Assembly (NCBI GenBank): GCA_951217055.1 | Contig: OX578281.1 | Location: 11,130,447-11,194,446, forward strand | Source: Gerris lacustris | Lineage: Eukaryota > Arthropoda > Insecta > Hemiptera > Gerridae | Length of the DNA: 64,000 bases | Direction: 5' to 3' | Translations under genes and position numbers: made by a program | Shown here: positions 11,071 through 22,719 of the stretch, in pieces | How positions within the stretch are numbered: the stretch's first letter is position 1 | How the letters are laid out: every line of letters begins with the position of its first letter | Notes under the pieces: model-generated | What the model was told of the DNA's origin: nothing | Seen by the model: the letters and a program-made list of their open reading frames with translations, nothing else | The model's database searches: none

Positions 11071-11471
11071 GCGTAAGTGTTGCGGAGGAGTTACGTGGCA
11101 GCGAGTGGCAAATGAAAGACGCGAATGGAACCGGATGAAGAATGTATACTGCCAAGAATGGTTGAACAAGAATTAAATTCCACAAACAATAATAATAATA
11201 GCAGAAGATATTTAGTTTAATTTTATTATAAAAAGTTTTATAATACAATGATTTTTTTTAGATATATATATATAAACGTATATACAGTTATATTTGATTT
11301 AATAAATGTTAAATTATATTTAAAAAAAAAAAAAAAAAAAAAAAAAACCTCAAACCCGTAACCGGGTACCACGGCTGTTGCCGATTTGGAACATATAAAT
11401 CAAGAAAAAAAAATGTACTAATCTTATGTGTATAACGTTCCAATAAATGGTTATTTATTTATTTATTTATT
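11071..11471 (+). mobile_element. LINE-type 3' fragment inserted in errantivirus pol
   Basis: A 401-bp insert between two perfect copies of TAATAAAAAAGTAAT (11056-11070 and 11472-11486), a 15-bp duplication typical of target-primed reverse transcription. The 5' part ends an ORF (stop 11174-11176) whose last residues, TWQRVANERREW..., resemble the C-termini of insect non-LTR retrotransposon ORF2 proteins. A 26-nt A run follows (11322-11347). A second segment then has AATAAATGG and a (TTTA)n tail next to the 3' duplication. So there are two tail-like features in one insert: either one LINE with an internal A tract, or a template-switch chimera. Confidence 0.8.
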
Positions 11472-11486
11472 TAATAAAAAAGTAAT

Positions 11487-14400
11487 TAAACAAATTAAAC
11501 TGCCTCCTAATAGTGAAGTTATAGTTAAATTGCCTGTTAAACAAAAAGAAGGCAAAGGAATTTTAAAATTTAAAATATTAAAGGGAGTAGAGATCCCTGA
11601 GTCTTTAGTGAAAATAAATAATTATAATGCATTAACAAGTATAAGAAACTCTAATGATAGAGAAATTAATTTAGATATGACAGATTCCTTAGACATAGAA
11701 AATTTTGATGAAAACGAAAATAATATTTTAAGTGACGATGAAATAAAAAATAATTTTAAATATAGGAAAAAATATGATGAAGACACAGATAGATTGCTTA
11801 AAGAAAATTTAAATTTGATAAAATTGGATCATTGTAATGATGAAGAAAGAACCTTAATTAAAAAACTTTGTTATCAATATAGAGATATATTTTTTTGTGA
11901 AGGAATACCGCTGAGTTTCACGAATCAGGTAAAACATAGAATTATTTTAACTGACGAAAAACCGATATATACAAGACAGTATAAATATCCTGAAATTTAT
12001 AAAGAAGAGGTAAATAGACAAATAGAAAAAATGTTAAAAGAAAATATAATTCAGCCTAGTGCAAGTCCGTTTTCAAGTCCAATTTGGATAGTACCGAAAA
12101 AATTAGATCAAAGTAATAAGCCTAAAGTTAGGATAGTTTGTGACTATAGGGCACTTAATGATAAAACAGTGGATGACAAATACCCATTACCAAATATTAA
12201 CGATGTACTAGACAAATTAGGGAGATCGAATTATTTTACAGTTATTGACTTAGCTAGCGGTTTTCACCAAATTGAAGTACACCCAGATGATGTTTCGAAA
12301 ACAGCTTTTTCGACAGACCATGGACACTATGAGTATTTAAGGCTTCCCTTCGGATTAAAAGGGGCTCCAAGTTCCTTTCAAAGAACTTTAAATAATGTTT
12401 TATTTGGACTTATTAATAAAAAATGTGTAGTTTATCTTGACGATATTTTAGTTTTTTCTACTTCACTGGAAGAACATCTGGTAAATTTAAAACAGGTATT
12501 TGATAGAATGAGAGATAGTAATTTAAAGGTTCAATTAGATAAGTCAGAATTTCTTAAAACTGAAATAAAATATTTAGGATATATTGTTACACCTGAAGGT
12601 GTTAAAACTAATAAAGATAAGATCGATGCGATACTTAAATTTCCAATACCTAAGACACAAAGAGAGATTAAAAGTTTTTTAGGACTTTTAGGATACTATA
12701 GAAGATTTATAAAAGATTTTGCCAAAATAACTAAACCATTAACTAAGTGTTTAAAGAAAAATGCAAAGGTAACTTATGAAGAGGAAGAATATATAAATTG
12801 TTTCGAGACATGTCGAAACTTATTAATTAACGACCCAATTTTACAATACCCTGATTTTGAAAAAGAATTTATTTTAACGACAGATGCTTCGAATTTTGCT
12901 ATCGGTGCAGTTTTGTCTCAAGGCACTGTACCTAATGATAAACCCGTAGCTTATGCTTCACGGACTCTAAATGAAACCGAAACTAGATATTCCACCTTTG
13001 AAAAAGAATTTTTAGCAATAGTGTGGGCATGTAAATATTTTAGACATTATCTGTATGGACGTAAGTTCACTATCTATACGGATCACCGACCTTTAGTCTG
13101 GTTAGATAAGTTAAAAGAACCGAACATGAAGTATATCAGGTGGAAAATAAAACTAGATGATTATGACTATAAAATTATCTATAAACCAGGTTTGCAAAAC
13201 TCCAATGCCGACGGTTTATCAAGAGTAAAAATAAATGTTTTAAACGACGATGATAAAGATTCAGTAATAAATAACCCTGGAGATGCAGGATTCTCTGCAT
13301 TAAAATACCTTAAAGATTTAAATGAAAATACAAAGTTAACTGAAACTAAACAACCAAATTATGATGAAATAATAACATTACCACTAAGTGATGAAAATAT
13401 TGACGACTTAAATTCCACACAACATACTAACAGAGTAAATGACACTAGTGATGGAATACCAATTTTAGACGAAATGTTAAATAATAAAAAACATCAAATT
13501 ATTGTACAGCCTAATATTTATCATAAATTAAACATCTCTCAAGATGAATACGAGGGAAAACAGTTAATTACGGTTAAAATTCCCCTAGAAAATAACGACG
13601 ATATAATATTTGAATTTTTAAGAGACTATGTGTCTCCCAGTCTCACTTATCATTTGTATTTTCCTACTGATATTTTATATAAAGATTTTTGTAGAGTATA
13701 TTTAGACAAATTTTATGGTAGTAAATTAAAACTAATCAAGTGCACAAAATTGTTGCATACAGTTAAAAATAGGGAAGATCAAATTGAATTAATTCAAACT
13801 TACCACAAAGGTAATACAAATCATAGAGGTATTAACGAAACATTAAAAGCTTTACAAAGAAATTATTATTGGAAAAACATGAAGAACTTAATTACCCAAA
13901 TTATTAATGTTTGCGAAACTTGCATGCGAAACAAATATGCTCGAAAAGAAATTTATTCACCTTTAGTTTTGACAAGGACTCCAACTCGTCCTTTTGAAGT
14001 TGTCCATATTGACACTTTTGTTTTTGATAAAAGAATTTATCTTACTTTAGTAGATGCTTTTACTAAATTTGCCCAAGCCATCCAAATTGAAGGCAGAACA
14101 GCAATAAATGTCAGCAAAGCTTTAATTAAGTATTTCACTTGCTTTGGAATACCTAAGTTGTTTATAATGGACCAAGGTCGAGAATTTAATTGTGAAGTTG
14201 TAAAAAATTTACTTGACCTCCACAAAATTAATATACATTTTACCACAGTTGGACACCACGATTCAAATTCAATTGTAGAAAGGCTACATAGTTCAATTAT
14301 CGAGCAATTGCGTATTTTAAGGGAAACATATCCCAAAGAAATAGAAAATGACTTGATGGATTATGCTATCATAGGTTATAATAATTCAATTCATTCTGCG

Positions 14401-14820
14401 ACTGAGTTTACTCCAATGGAGCTTGTCTTTGGACAAACAGCTCTTAGATCGCCAACCGAAATATTCTTACCTTCCCAGTTCTATGGAAATTACATAGAAA
14501 ACCATAAAAATAAATTAGATATAATATATAAAAATGTATCAGATAAATTAAAATCAAATAAAGAAAAGGTAATAGAAAAACATAATAAGTTAGGCGAAGA
14601 AAACAAAGACATAGAAGTAGGTCAAATAGTTTACAGGAAGAACACCCAAAACAGAGACAAAAAGAATTTAAAATTCATAGGTCCATACGAAGTAACAGAA
14701 CTATTGGAAAACAATAGAATCAAAGTTAAAAATAGACTAGGTAAAACCCTTGTATTACATGTAAAAGAGCTAAGACGGCCTCCTGTCCAAAAAATTATTG
14801 ACTTGACGGATTCACCATAA
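11487..14820 (+). CDS. pol: Errantivirus pol, 3' part (RT, RNase H, integrase)
   Basis: Open from the insert to TAA 14818-14820. Domains in order: reverse transcriptase with VCDYRALN, LPFGL and the catalytic YLDD (about 12433); RNase H with TTDAS (about 12878) and DHRPLVW (about 13081); integrase with an HHCC-type zinc region ending CETC (about 13914); and a catalytic core whose acidic residues are visible in HIDTF (about 14007), MDQGREF (about 14168) and VERLHSS (about 14275). It ends in a basic tail with LKELRRPP-like residues and no chromodomain. This is the gypsy/errantivirus domain order. The ORF nominally starts at 11428, but those first codons belong to the inserted LINE fragment. No stop or frameshift is seen inside the viral part. 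Confidence 0.9.
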
Positions 14821-15231
14821 TATGTAGGTGTTAATTTAAATATATATATTGTAATCATGTATTCCCAAAAATAACCAAAAATTAAGAGATATTTCATAAT
14901 ATTATATATATTGAAAATACGTCGTATTCAAGTTAATCATTTAATTCTTATCTCACAGGATGCATAATATGAATCAGACAGCTAAATAGCATTTTTGATA
15001 CAATGATATCTATATATTTTGCTGATAAGATATATCAATTCAATGGAATACTATCTAGAGTGAAGGAATTGTAAAATAAGCACATTATAAGATAAAATTA
15101 TTTATGCAATTATAGAAAACGATTATTACTTAAAAACACTTATGAATCATTTACGTATTTTATTAACCTATTCATTTTACTTATATTATAAAGGAAAAAT
15201 ATTATTTTTGACTTCTATTTAACTATTTTAG
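14821..15231 (+). other. Pol-env spacer of the errantivirus
   Basis: About 410 bp of AT-rich sequence without ORF, ending with a polypyrimidine/AG splice-acceptor-like site (CTATTTTAG, AG at 15230-15231) directly before the env frame. Confidence 0.6.
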
Positions 15232-16939
15232 GATACTTGATCTATTGATCACTGGAATCTACGGACAAACAATCAAGACAGACTTAAACAATAATCCAGG
15301 ATTACTTCCATTAAAATTGGGTAAAGCCCAAGTAGAAGTAGATAGTTGGAAATTTATCCAAATTATTAAATTAGATGAAATTATTCAAGAATTTACCAAT
15401 TTAGAATTATTTTATAAAAGAATAAGATCATCGGCAAAGGATGATAGTGGAAAATTAAGATATGACATTGCTTTTAAAACTATAGATATATTACATGATA
15501 AAATTAAAAAACAATTAATACAATTAAACCCTATGCTTGAAGAAGGAACACTAATTAGACCAAAACGAGGACTTATTGATGGTTTAGGTACATTTATAAA
15601 AACTATAACAGGAAACCTAGACTACAGTGATGCACTGAAATATGATAAAATTATATCGAATCTAGAAACTAATCAAAACACTTTAAAGGCAGTAATATCT
15701 TCACACATTTCATTATTTCAAAACTCAACTACTGAAATCACTAAGAATATACAAATATTAGCTAAAAACCAAAAACTTATTGAATTAGCTTTAAATAGAA
15801 TTTTACTAATAAATCGAACAGTATCTATTGATGCTCCATTTTATTTTCAAATTATAATTCATCAAATAAAAGATAACTTTCAATTATTATATGATACTTT
15901 AGAGGAATTTCATGTGGCAATAACATTTGCTAAATCAAATACTTTTCATAATTCAATTGTCGATCCAAAAGACTTATTAGATTCTCTTAAACAAGCAGAG
16001 TCTACCTTAGGATCATATAAATTCTTATTAAGGCCAAATTTAGAAAATTTATTATTTATAGAGGAACACATTAACATTAAAAGTTTTATTAATGGAAAGA
16101 ACTTAGTATTTATTTTGGAAGTTCCATTAGTAAATATGTATGATTTTGATTATTATAGATTGTTATCTATTCCTGTATATCATAATGTAAGTAAAAAATA
16201 TGTAACCATTTTACCACAGAGTGATTATCTATTGTTAAACGATAAATTTCATACTTTTACTAACTCTCGATGTAAAACTGTACATGAAAAGTTATACATT
16301 TGTAAAGACTTAGTAATTCATCCAATCACTATGGATTGTTGTGAAACAAATTTAATACTACATCTAAATTCAAATAATATATGTAAAGTTAATCAAGTCA
16401 ATTTAAATGATATATATGTAAACAAAATTGACATAAACAAATGGATTATATCTAGCTCAAGAATATTAGTTACAGAGAGTTGTAATGACAATAAAAAATT
16501 GTACTATTTAGAAGGAACTAATTTAATTCAATTAGATAAAAATTGTAATTTAAATTTTAATAACTATGTACTAAAAACTCTCTCTAACACTAACATGTAT
16601 TATAAAAATATAGCCATCCCACAAATGAGTATACCTGAGCAAGTTAATTTTAATAATCAATCTAAATCTTTAAATTTACATCCCTTAGATCTTCAAATTG
16701 GAAATGTACTCCAAGAAGTAAATTATCAAAAAGAAATATTATCTCAAATGTCAGACCCTATAAATTTTAAACGCATAGACGTTTACAGTAACTTCTTTAT
16801 TGTTAGCTTGGCCCTAACCCTTGTTCTATTTGTGATATTTAAATGTTTTAAAAAGAAAAAGATAGAATCAACCCCTTTGACAGATTTTGGACATTCTCCC
16901 CAAAATCTTCAATCTCAGGTGGGACGAGTTATAATATGA
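15232..16939 (+). CDS. env: Errantivirus envelope protein, main exon
   Basis: The frame is open from the acceptor at 15232 to TGA 16937-16939. The uninterrupted ORF from 15245 gives 564 aa but starts at a TTG, so the true start is probably the spliced leader at 9129-9145. A furin-type site RPKR lies at about residues 105-108, followed by a glycine-containing, fusion-peptide-like GLIDGLGTFIK and a helical region. A hydrophobic segment at about 517-531 followed by basic residues is the expected transmembrane anchor. The organisation is that of errantiviral Env proteins, which are related to the baculovirus F fusion protein. The last 13 nt overlap the 3' LTR. No stop codon is seen inside. Confidence 0.85.
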
Positions 16940-17237
16940 TATATTGATGACTAAGACAATACTTAGACACACTGACACACACATACATTCACAAGCTAAT
17001 CTTGACGTCAGAAGCATTTTCCTATATAAGCTGACCACACCCAAGACTAGCTGCACTTCACTTCATTTTCATTCATTTCTTTTGCCACTGTATTATTTAA
17101 TACTTTTAAGGTAAGACGTTGGTGTCTCCAACTCTTACCAAATATATAAGAGACAGTTTATGTAGTTTGTAATTTTGTATGTTTATCTCAAAATAAACTT
17201 TTTAAAAAAACCAGTTCAGCGAGTGGTTCACTTAATT
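16927..17237 (+). repeat. Errantivirus 3' LTR
   Basis: 311 bp, the same length and by eye the same sequence as 8648-8958. It is preceded by a weak purine-rich stretch (GGTGGGACG) in the polypurine-tract position and followed by the second CGTT duplication copy. Confidence 0.95.
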
Positions 17238-17483
17238 CGTTATTGATACCTTGTCCCGAATTTAAGCTTTCAATGTTCTACAAATCTGAGAAGTCAACAT
17301 TAATGACATAGCACTAGACCGAGAAATAACGCTTATAATTATAAAGTACTCAATTAGTACCTGTACCTAGTACAATCAATTAGAATTTGATATTTTACGA
17401 TTTTGGTAGTATTCATACTACTGAAAGATTAAATTTTAATTTAAATCAAATTATAATTATTATTAACTACGGGAAACAGACAG

Positions 17484-17558
17484 AGAAAAACACACTCCAG
17501 CGCTGGAGTGTGTTTTTCTCTGTCTGTTTCCCGTAGTTAATAATAATTATAATTTGAT
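17484..17558. repeat. Perfect hairpin at the SINE end
   Basis: AACTACGGGAAACAGACAGA, a palindromic centre ACTCCAGCGCTGGAGT, then the exact inverse. Together with the flanking inverted TTTAAATCAAATTATAATT the paired region exceeds 90 bp. It is the inverted second head of the SINE dimer. Confidence 0.85.
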
Positions 17559-17603
17559 TTAAAATAGTTTTTAAATAAACAGGTCAAGTGTGTGCTAGTC
17601 AGC

Positions 17604-18302
17604 ACACAGTGAGGGTCCGTAGGCCATACTGTATAGTGTTTAACTGTTAAGTGTATAAACAGTGTTTTTTTTTAAAAAATGCTAAAAAGCTTACTTTGAT
17701 CCATTCTAAGGGTCTGATATTCTCAAAACACACTCTGATAAAGTATTTTTTTTGCCACTATAAATACATCGAAAAGACCATAATTATAAAAAAAAAAACG
17801 TATTTTGTCAATAAAAAATAAAATAATATTTTTTTTCGAAATTTCCAAAAAGTGGTATCTTTACTTTTGGTCGAAGAATGTTCAGGAATTTTTTCAGATT
17901 TTTTGCACTTCACATAAGCGAGATAGAGGGGGGGGGGGGGGGGGGGGGGGGCACGTTTCACACCCACTTAAAACTTGCCTACGCTCGCCCTATCAAAGTT
18001 ATATCTAAAGAATTATATATTTTTGTAATCAGCTCGACGTACCCTTTCATATGATACCCCTCACGGTGTCGAAAAAAAATAAAAACATTTTAACCTTTAA
18101 GTTTTTTTACCCTACTTTTTTTAAAAAATATTTTTTTAAGTCGCTATATTTTTAAAATATGTGGGCAGGTACAAGACACATACATGCCAAATTTCAAAGT
18201 GATCGGACGAAAGGTGTAGCCGTGAGAGCACGTGAGAGGACGGACGGACAGACACACGCAGGAAAATATAAGGGTCCTTGGTTTTGCCTACGGACCCTAA
18301 AA
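17604..18302. mobile_element. GGGTCCGTAGG-ended element
   Basis: The left end is AGGGTCCGTAGGCCATAC (about 17604) and the right end is its rough inverse, TTTTGCCTACGGACCCTAA (to about 18302). Inside are a G run (about 17930-17951), CGGACGGACGGACAGACACAC and GCCAAATTTCAAAGTGATCGG. A second copy of the right half is inverted at about 20994-21190. No transposase is visible, so it is a non-autonomous repeat. Confidence 0.6.
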
Positions 18303-19105
18303 ACTATAACTTGCGCAACTAGCGCTACCTAGTAGAGAAATTTGCAGTCAGAAAATAATTTTAAATTTAATCGTGTTAGGCCAGTCAAATTAGACATTAA
18401 ATTCGCAAAGGGTGATGTAGTTCTGATTTTTGCCCTTACATGATCAAAAAGTTTGATCATGTTTTATAGAATTATGATGTGCCAGTATATTAGTGACAAA
18501 ATAACTAAACTTTAGGTCATATATCTTATGAATTAATATTGGTAAAGGTGAAGATGAACAATTTTTATTTTTGGTTCAGTTTGTAGTGAACTTTAATTTG
18601 AAATTTATTTTATACATTTAAGTATCTTTAATAAGATCATAGAAGGAAGTTCATAGTCCCTTGAGTTGGTTCTAGTAAAGGGTGGTAGGGCTGTGCTCGA
18701 CTTGACAGAGGCACTCCCGTTTCGATTTATTGTTTCGCTGAATGTAACAAGTTAGTTACTCTTTGTTAAAGAGGTACACTAGTATAGTTGAAGCACTTGA
18801 AGTAGCTCGAAGTTGAGCCGTATAAGCTCAACAAAAGATGTAAATTCAATCTCAACAATGAAGAAATTGTTGACTGGGTCTATTTAGCATTTCACTAAGA
18901 ACGCCTTTGTTCTACCAACATACCTTTCAGTCTAACCTACAAACTCTCGCTATTATTATGCAACTTTCAATATTGCGTTTTAAAATTGACTTTCTAGAAG
19001 CCGTCAAAGGATTGTTATCGATATTACTTCTAATGCTCTTCCGATAAAACTTAGTTGCAGTAACATTCACTGAGAACGAAATGATTAAATTAGTGATGTT
19101 AGGTT
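18303..19105. other. Stretch without gene
   Basis: AT-rich, with no ORF of note and no repeat recognised. Confidence 0.4.
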
Positions 19106-20506
19106 AGTCCAGGTGGTAGCGTACAAAAAAAGTGTCTGACTAACATCAAGGCGGAAATACACATGCTAGTAAAAAAGCATGCCAGTGGCGAGTTACTAGC
19201 ACATCAGTAGCTGGCATGCTGCAGACGCTGTGTACATTTGCCAGTGAAACAGCATGCTAGTATCATCCGGATGATCGGTCTTGTGCGAGCTACTAGCACA
19301 TGACAATACACATTCCAGTCACAGTTCTAGTTTTGAAACAGGGAATCGTTTCATGCCTTCTTTTAGCCGGAATAAATTATGAAATAATTGTATTTGATTT
19401 AATTAATTTTGATAGTTTTATTAATTGTTTCAATGTACCTTATGAATGTATCGGTGCGGAATGAAATTAACCAGATTGTTCTGTTACTTGCAAAGAACTG
19501 TGTTTTAAAACATTTAAAAAATAATAAAAAGACACGAAGAGTGTGGGTAAAGATTGGATAGCTAGAAGGGAATTAGGTACATGGAGCGAGTCAGTGCCTA
19601 CAAAATGAAATGCGGTTCGGGGACGTTAATGGTTTTAGGAATCAATTGCGAATGCTTCCGAAGAAAGTTAATGAGTTGTTGTCAGATACCCGCGAAAGGA
19701 AGGAACGCAACTGAAGACTGAAGGGCTGAGGGAGACTCGTGCTAGCTACTAGCAACCTTGGGCTGGCAGGCCTGTTTACACGTGCCTTATCAGTTCCCCT
19801 ACCCCTAGACTTGTGCCACTGGCAAGACAAAAATCAAACCTCGTACGATTTACTCGTATGCTTTTCACTCGCATGCTATTTGATGTATAAACATGCCAGT
19901 AGCTCTCCTCTGCGAGCTACTCGTATGTTTTTGTGCGAGTAACTAGCATGTGTATTTCCGCCTTCAAGCTAGTAAATCTTTTGGTGCCTTTTAAGGATGT
20001 GTGGACGACTAAGTCCGTCTGCGGGACATAGCATGGTAATAGGCATTTGAAACAAAACCCTAAAAACCAAACCAGAGAGCGGCCATGTCCAGCCTTTTAT
20101 GGTGGTCAATGTGATTTTTATGATCCTGAGTACGTACTTAGTTAGTTGACAAAAATCAAGTTGATAATAGTTTAAGTATATCACTAAATAGGTTAGTTAT
20201 TCAAATATTACTCCAAATCAATATAATAGAAGTCATCTATTAAGTGACAAACTATCATCAACTTGATTTTTGGTCTACTAACTAAGTTCGTACTCCAGGA
20301 TCATAAAAATCACATTGTCCACCATAAAGGGCAGGACATGGCCGCTCTCCACCGGTATGTTTTTTTCAAATGCCTATTGCCATGTTATGTCCCACAGGCG
20401 GACTTAGTCGACCACATATTCTTAAAAGGCACCAAAATATTTACTTATACACAAAATTCCACTTTGATGTTAGTCATACACTTTTTTACACGCTATCTCC
20501 TGGACT
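19106..20506. mobile_element. Foldback family F, copy 1 (interrupted)
   Basis: The ends are AGTCCAGGTGGTAGCGTAC and its inverse CACGCTATCTCCTGGACT. The arms carry AAATCTTTTGGTGCCTTTTA, GGGACATAGCATGGTAATAGG and TTGATTTTTGGTCTACTAAC in inverted order around a centre near 20200. The left arm is split at 19149-19963 by another element. Five further copies are at 36981, 42826, 44885, 46842 and 51009. Uninterrupted copies are about 580 bp. Confidence 0.85.
19149..19963. mobile_element. 815-bp TIR element with TCA duplication
   Basis: The terminal inverted repeats are AGGCGGAAATACACATGCTAGTA and its close inverse, flanked on both sides by TCA (19146-19148 and 19964-19966). Removing it rejoins the expected arm of the host foldback element, which confirms the boundaries. 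The 3-bp duplication suggests a PIF/Harbinger-type derivative. The interior repeats GCATGCTAGT/GCGAGTTACTAGC motifs several times. No transposase ORF is present. Confidence 0.75.
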
Positions 20507-20993
20507 AGTTGTGATTGAGAAACATATATGGTGTTACAATTATAGACTTTTTGGGAACTTTTGGAAGGAGGAGAATAAAAAATCTATAAAAGGTTTTAGA
20601 ATTAAAGGGTAGAAAATAAATTAAAGGAAAGAAAAAAATAAATTTGAAAAAAAAGTGGAAGACTAATTATAATAACGAAGGACAGATAAACCCACGCTTA
20701 ATAGAATTTACCAGATAAAATATATTTTAAAACTCTCTGTAACTCGGAAAAGGAAGAGCTCAGAAAGCAAGGAGTGATAATAGAATTAAAGGGCAGAGAA
20801 AAAAGATAAGGTCAAAGGGTAAAAGCTAATTAAAAATGAAGAGAACAGTCCCTAAACAAACTTATCCTGGTAAATTTTCCAAATCTTTAAACAAGGATCA
20901 ATGTTTGATAACTGTTCTGACTGAACGACTTATCTTCAAGATTATTTTTTTAATTTGACAGAGTGCAGTTACTTCTAGAATTGATTTATTTTT
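20507..20993. other. Stretch without gene
   Basis: A-rich. No ORF or repeat is recognised. Confidence 0.4.
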
Positions 20994-21195
20994 AGGGTCC
21001 GTAGGCAAAACCAGGGACCCTTATATTTTCCTTCGTGTGTCTGTCCGTCCGTCCTGTCGCGTGCTCTCACGGCTACACCTTTCGTCCGATCTCTTTGAAA
21101 TTTGGCATGTATGTGTCTTGTACCTACCCACATATTTTAAAAATATAGCGACTTAAAAAAAATATTTTTCAAAAAAATTAGGGTAAAAAAACTTA
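20994..21195 (+). repeat. GGGTCCGTAGG family, partial copy
   Basis: TTAGGGTCCGTAGGCAAAAC through GTCTGTCCGTCCGTCC and TTTGAAATTTGGCATGTATG to TTAAAAATATAGCGACTT, the inverse of 18115-18302. The other half is missing. Confidence 0.7.
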
Positions 21196-22719
21196 ATATT
21201 ATTTATCGATTATATTATTTATATTATTTCAAATACGTCGATGGCACGGTTTAGATTTGGTGTTGGGGAGATCCGTTGTACAAAGATTTGTCCTTTTATA
21301 GGTTTAAGATCAGCTCTCTAGATGGTTGTCATTTATGTGAAGTAAATAAATTCGTAACTATTTTTTTTTTCACTAACATTATATATTATATAACAATAAA
21401 AATTGTATTATCAACATTACATACCTACGCTCCAACAGAAAATTTAAAAACGTAGTATATAAAAAGTTCTTTTTATCTTGAAATTATTTACTCCTAACGT
21501 TTGTGCTATATATTTTATAGTAAATGACTAAGAAAGCATTAGTTTAAAATTTTCAAAGCATTTACACTTGGTTACAAATTGGCTTTATTGGCTGTAGCCA
21601 ACATGTTATAAAATAAAAGTAGCAATCTACAAAGTGAAAAATATATTGTAATCATGGTCATCCAAGCTCTAACGGTGATTTACTGATATAAATTTAAAAC
21701 ACTGGAAAAGTTGAATTATTATTGAAAATTTTACGTCCAGGAAATAATTACAATTACAATTTAGTTGAAAGAAAATGTTTTCAAAAACATTATATTGCAT
21801 CATTTCATTAAAAAAAATGATGCTTTTTTTCCTTTAGCTAATCGGTCAAATGACCAAATCTTTGTGTGGACATGTACTAAACACAACCCAGGGAGCCGAT
21901 CTTCACTCATTCTAGCACGAAGCCGTGTCTTCAACTAAGAATGGTCTTTCAGCAGAGACGTTGCATATACAGGTAGATAAGCGAGAATTTCAGCAATAAC
22001 TTGATAATATAGGGAACAAGCCTTCATCACATAAATTGATTAACTAAATAGCTTTTGATATCTATATCACAATTAACAACTATAATAACAAAATATACAA
22101 AAAACTTAATTAACAAGAATAAAAACGGGGAAAAATGGGAAAAAATGTTTGTTATCACAATCTATTTCTATCACAGACCAATTTTGAACCACATTTCTTC
22201 AGTTACGTTTATAATTAATTGTTATTATAGCCTAATAACCAATGAAAAACCCATGAATATATTAGCAGTTATAATGTTTTATTAGAGTTTTCTCTGGGAA
22301 TGCCACCTAATTATGATTGTAGTTATCCGTAGCATTACGGCAGTTGTAGACCAAAGTTAATAACGTGTTTCTGAAGTGAAAATCAACAAGTGGCCTTTAC
22401 GCCGTTTAGTTGGAAACCACAGTGAATTCCCTCTATTTTTCAGTATCATTAATAAAACAAATTTAATCCTTAAATGCTTGTGAAAGCGAATAAAACTGCT
22501 TAATATTTAAGGATATTCAGTCCCGAGTCTTTCCAGAGAATTTCAACTGGAACGTCTTATTCGATAGATTCCATTCTAATTAAATATGTATATCTTCTGT
22601 TCTTATTTTTATATTTTTATTTTTTTCTTCCAGAAACCAAGCTTTTTTCCTTTAAATACGATACCTGAAAATCCTTCCTAAATAAAAAAATCAATTTTAT
22701 TATCCCTTGAAAGGTGACT
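21196..22719. other. AT-rich stretch without gene
   Basis: About 1.5 kb with no family-level coding match, RNA gene or clear repeat. Confidence 0.4.

Larger units (their letters stand above)
8648..17237 (+). mobile_element. Full-length errantivirus (gypsy-type LTR retrotransposon)
   Basis: An 8,590-bp provirus with two 311-bp LTRs, a tRNA-Ser primer site, gag, pol in the -1 frame relative to gag, and a spliced-type env. It is flanked by a 4-bp target duplication, CGTT, at 8644-8647 and 17238-17241. The layout is that of Drosophila 17.6/297-type errantiviruses. It lies inside an older SINE, and its pol carries a 401-bp insertion (11071-11471), so this copy is broken. Apart from that break, gag, the rest of pol and env are open. 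By eye the two LTRs show no difference, which suggests a very recent insertion. Confidence 0.95.
8446..17560 (-). mobile_element. Dimeric tRNA-bearing SINE, split by the errantivirus
   Basis: The element is 8446-8647 plus 17242-17560 (about 521 bp once the errantivirus and its 4-bp duplication are ignored). It is bounded by a perfect 14-bp direct repeat, AAAATAGTTTTTAA, at 8432-8445 and 17561-17574. A duplication of that length points to retroposition. On the minus strand, 8550-8630 reads as a tRNA-like unit: A-box-like TAGCTTAGTTGG, a perfect 5-bp anticodon stem (CTATA/TATAG) around a 7-nt loop, and B-box-like GGTTCAAATCC. The flanking body (ACTACGGGAAACAGACAGAG and TTTTGGTAGTATTCATACTA) occurs again at 17388-17480, then in inverted form to 17560, giving a hairpin. 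A relative lies at 46915-47513. Confidence 0.75.

Noticed and set aside
11004..11176. Protease-frame ORF extending to 11176 as a natural protein end
   Set aside because: The last 35 or so codons lie in the inserted LINE fragment, and the frame continuity there is accidental.
20263..20508. Recurring ORF of about 80 codons ending at the terminus of family F elements (also 45219, 47786, 51911)
   Set aside because: The 3' halves look alike because the DNA is alike, but the upstream parts are in different frames in different copies. This argues against a conserved protein.
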